Origin: Phycisphaerales bacterium
GTDB lineage: Bacteria > Planctomycetota > Phycisphaerae > Sedimentisphaerales > Anaerohalosphaeraceae
Reading direction: 5' to 3'
Length of the DNA: 8,037 nucleotides
Assembly: GCA_011048645.1 (NCBI GenBank)
Contig: DSDR01000284.1
Location: forward strand, 1 to 8,037
Within the stretch, counting starts at the first letter, position 1; each line of letters opens with the position of its first letter. Of the stretch, positions 6,529-8,037 are shown in pieces. The notes under the pieces are model-generated. The model was not told the DNA's origin. It did no database searches and worked only from the letters and a program-made list of their open reading frames with translations. The position numbers and the translations under genes are program-made.

Positions 6529-6921
6529 GTGACTGAGGCGATTGGAAAACGATGCTGGGTTGTGCCGGACGGATTTATTCCGAAGCTCACCGAGGCGGAT
6601 CATTCAAATCCAAACGGGTATGTGTCGCATGAGTGTGTGTGTCTGGTCAATACCGGATCGACGGCGACTGGCGTCGTGTTGACGGTGTTTTTTGAGGACA
6701 AAGAGCCGGTTACCATCCCCGACATCGTTCTTGCGGCGCGACGGTGTCGGCATTTGCGAATGGATGAACTAAAACAGGGCGGTACGGCGGTGATTGAGCG
6801 GGGTGTGCCGTATGCGTTGATGGTGACTTCCGAGGAGCCGATTGTGGTGCAGATGTCCCGGCTGGATACGACGCAGCCGAATATGGCGTTTTTGTCGGCG
6901 ATGGGGTATCCCGGGCAATGA
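6529..6921 (+). CDS. ASRT-family (sensory rhodopsin transducer-like) small protein
   Basis: A 130-residue soluble protein of the Anabaena sensory rhodopsin transducer family, close to the usual length of about 125. Matching landmarks in order are GKRCWVVPDGFIP (6-18), SHECVCLVNTG (33-43), FFEDKEPV (54-61), an Arg/His-rich stretch RRCRHLRMDEL (71-81) and EEPIVVQMSRLDTTQPNMA (102-120). In Anabaena the founding member is a beta-sandwich tetramer that binds a rhodopsin. The wider family has been proposed to bind small molecules such as sugars. Here it sits between the aldolase and rhaA, with no rhodopsin, so I infer a role linked to rhamnose or its products (binding, sensing or an accessory to catalysis). 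The start is GTG at 6529, with AGGAG at 6519-6523; the overlapping ATG at 6527 runs straight into a stop. Function is unproven. Confidence 0.85.
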   Translation: MTEAIGKRCWVVPDGFIPKLTEADHSNPNGYVSHECVCLVNTGSTATGVVLTVFFEDKEPVTIPDIVLAARRCRHLRMDELKQGGTAVIERGVPYALMVTSEEPIVVQMSRLDTTQPNMAFLSAMGYPGQ

Positions 6922-7000
6922 AAAAAGTCAGAAGTCAGAGGAGGGGTTTGAGATTTGAAATTCAAGAGTTGAGATTTGGACAATCAGTTTCAGGAGAAAA
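6922..7000 (+). repeat. Repeat-bearing spacer before rhaA
   Basis: This 79-base spacer differs in composition from the genes. It holds two tandem AGTCAGA units (6926-6932 and 6933-6939), then TTGAGATTTG twice (6948-6957 and 6969-6978) with a period of 21 bases, or two helical turns. Between the copies TTGAA-A-TTCAA (6955-6965) is a perfect inverted repeat. The block resembles low-complexity intergenic repeats scattered through some bacterial genomes, or an operator. AGGAG at 6992-6996 is the rhaA ribosome site, seven bases before the ATG at 7004. Confidence 0.55.
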
Positions 7001-7003
7001 ATG

Positions 7004-8037
7004 ATGACGGACAAACGTATTGAACAAGCCTACGCGATGGCCAAAGAACAGTATGCGGCGATGGGGGTCGATACCGAGGCGGCGATGAAGAAACTGGCGG
7101 CGGTGCCGATATCGATGCACTGCTGGCAGGGCGACGATGTGGGCGGCTTTGAAACGGCCGGAGCGGAACTGTCCGGCGGGGGGATCCAGGCGACCGGCAA
7201 TTATCCCGGCAAGGCGCGGACGATCGACGAGCTGCAAAGCGATGTGGACAAGGCGATGAGCCTGATCCCCGGCACACATCGGCTGAATCTGCACTCGTGC
7301 TATCTGGACAACGGCGGCGCGTTTGTGGACCGCAACGAGATGGAGCCGAAACACTTTCAGACCTGGATTGACTGGGGCAAGGGCAAACTGCACGGGATGG
7401 ATTTTAACCCGACCTATTTTTCCCACCCCAAAGCGGCCGATGGGTTTACGCTGGCCCATCCGGACAAGGGGATTCGGCAATTCTGGATCGAGCACGGGAT
7501 CGCCTGCCGCAAGATTGGTACGGCCATGGGCAAGGCGTTCGGGACGCCGACGGTAACGAATTTCTGGATGCCGGATGGATATAAAGACATTCCGGTTGAC
7601 CGCGTCGGGCCGCGTCAGCGCCTGGCCGAATCGCTGGATGCGATTTTCGCCGAAAAGATCGACCCGACAATTCATCTGGACGCGGTCGAATCGAAGCTGT
7701 TCGGCATCGGCGCCGAGAGCTATACCGTCGGTTCGCACGAGTTTTATATGGGCTATTCCGTGTCGCGGCGAATTCTGCTGTGTCTGGATGCGGGCCATTA
7801 TCATCCGACAGAAGTCATTTCGGACAAGATTTCGGCGGTGATGATGTTCGTGCCGGAACTGTTGCTGCACGTCAGCCGGCCGGTGCGGTGGGACAGCGAC
7901 CATGTGGTGGTGCTGAACGAGGAACTGTTTGCCATTGCCCAGGAACTGGTGCGCAGCGGCAAGCTGGACAAGGTGCACATCGGGCTGGACTTCTTTGACG
8001 CCAGTATCAATCGCGTGGCGGCCTGGGTGATTGGCAC
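7004..8037 (+). CDS. rhaA: L-rhamnose isomerase RhaA, 3' end cut by the window
   Basis: Cytoplasmic, Mn-dependent isomerase converting L-rhamnose to L-rhamnulose, the first step of rhamnose breakdown. The window holds 344 residues of a protein normally about 420 long, in an uninterrupted frame with no stop. Identity with the E. coli enzyme is obvious over long blocks: SMHCWQGDDVGGFE near 37-50, the NYPGKAR motif near 66-72, DFNPTYFSHP near 133-142, then AVESKLFGIGAESYTVGS, LDAGHYHPTEVISDK, HVSRPVRWDSDHVV and GLDFFDASIN. All metal-site positions are present: Glu229, Asp262, His289 and Asp329 for the structural metal, His265, Asp297 and Asp299 for the catalytic one (roles taken from the E. coli enzyme). 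Two adjacent ATGs (7001, 7004) are possible; 7004 has the better spacing from AGGAG and gives an MT- start like the E. coli protein. The missing C-terminus is only the window edge. Confidence 0.96.
   Translation, partial: MTDKRIEQAYAMAKEQYAAMGVDTEAAMKKLAAVPISMHCWQGDDVGGFETAGAELSGGGIQATGNYPGKARTIDELQSDVDKAMSLIPGTHRLNLHSCYLDNGGAFVDRNEMEPKHFQTWIDWGKGKLHGMDFNPTYFSHPKAADGFTLAHPDKGIRQFWIEHGIACRKIGTAMGKAFGTPTVTNFWMPDGYKDIPVDRVGPRQRLAESLDAIFAEKIDPTIHLDAVESKLFGIGAESYTVGSHEFYMGYSVSRRILLCLDAGHYHPTEVISDKISAVMMFVPELLLHVSRPVRWDSDHVVVLNEELFAIAQELVRSGKLDKVHIGLDFFDASINRVAAWVIG

Noticed and set aside
6922..7000. Insertion sequence or CRISPR in the repeat spacer before rhaA
   Set aside because: Units are only 7-10 bases, with no transposase, no terminal inverted repeats and no regular spacers.
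6962..7978. Minus-strand open frame (338 codons) opposite rhaA
   Set aside because: It is antisense to highly conserved RhaA, and its His/Arg-rich translation has no recognisable motif.

Overview
The window looks like a bacterial chromosome segment with GC-rich genes and AT-richer intergenic DNA. I infer a saccharolytic member of the PVC group, most likely a Planctomycetota/Phycisphaerae-type bacterium. The basis is a secreted GH2 glycosidase, a stand-alone class II aldolase next to L-rhamnose isomerase, and an ASRT-family small protein. The sequence has no rRNA or other marker gene, so this placement is tentative. I found no tRNA, rRNA, CRISPR array, insertion sequence or phage gene.

Layout. 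Bases 1-139 are an AT-rich leader. It is followed on the + strand by a membrane glycosyltransferase (140-1363) and, 55 bases later, by a secreted GH2 beta-galactosidase-type enzyme (1419-3785). A GAF-GGDEF diguanylate cyclase (4933-3851, - strand) converges on the GH2 gene. The 65-base gap between them holds a weak bidirectional terminator-like hairpin. Bases 4934-5439 are a divergent, mostly non-coding interval. It holds the leader of the cyclase gene, several short repeats and a plausible promoter facing right.

The right third is a compact + strand operon for L-rhamnose catabolism: a class II aldolase of the rhamnulose-1-phosphate aldolase type (5440-6507), a 130-residue protein of the Anabaena sensory rhodopsin transducer (ASRT) family (6529-6921), and rhaA, L-rhamnose isomerase (7004 to the window end, cut off). 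Isomerase and aldolase would supply the first and third steps of L-rhamnose to L-rhamnulose to L-rhamnulose-1-phosphate to DHAP plus L-lactaldehyde. The kinase and the lactaldehyde enzyme are not in the window and may lie beyond the right edge.

The most interesting item is the ASRT-like gene between two sugar-catabolic enzymes with no rhodopsin in sight. It fits a sugar-binding or sensing role rather than phototransduction. Second-tier items are non-coding: a 10-bp repeat with a 21-bp period in front of rhaA, an 11-bp repeat spaced 137 bp upstream of the operon promoter, and an inverted repeat followed by a T-run just upstream of the diguanylate cyclase.
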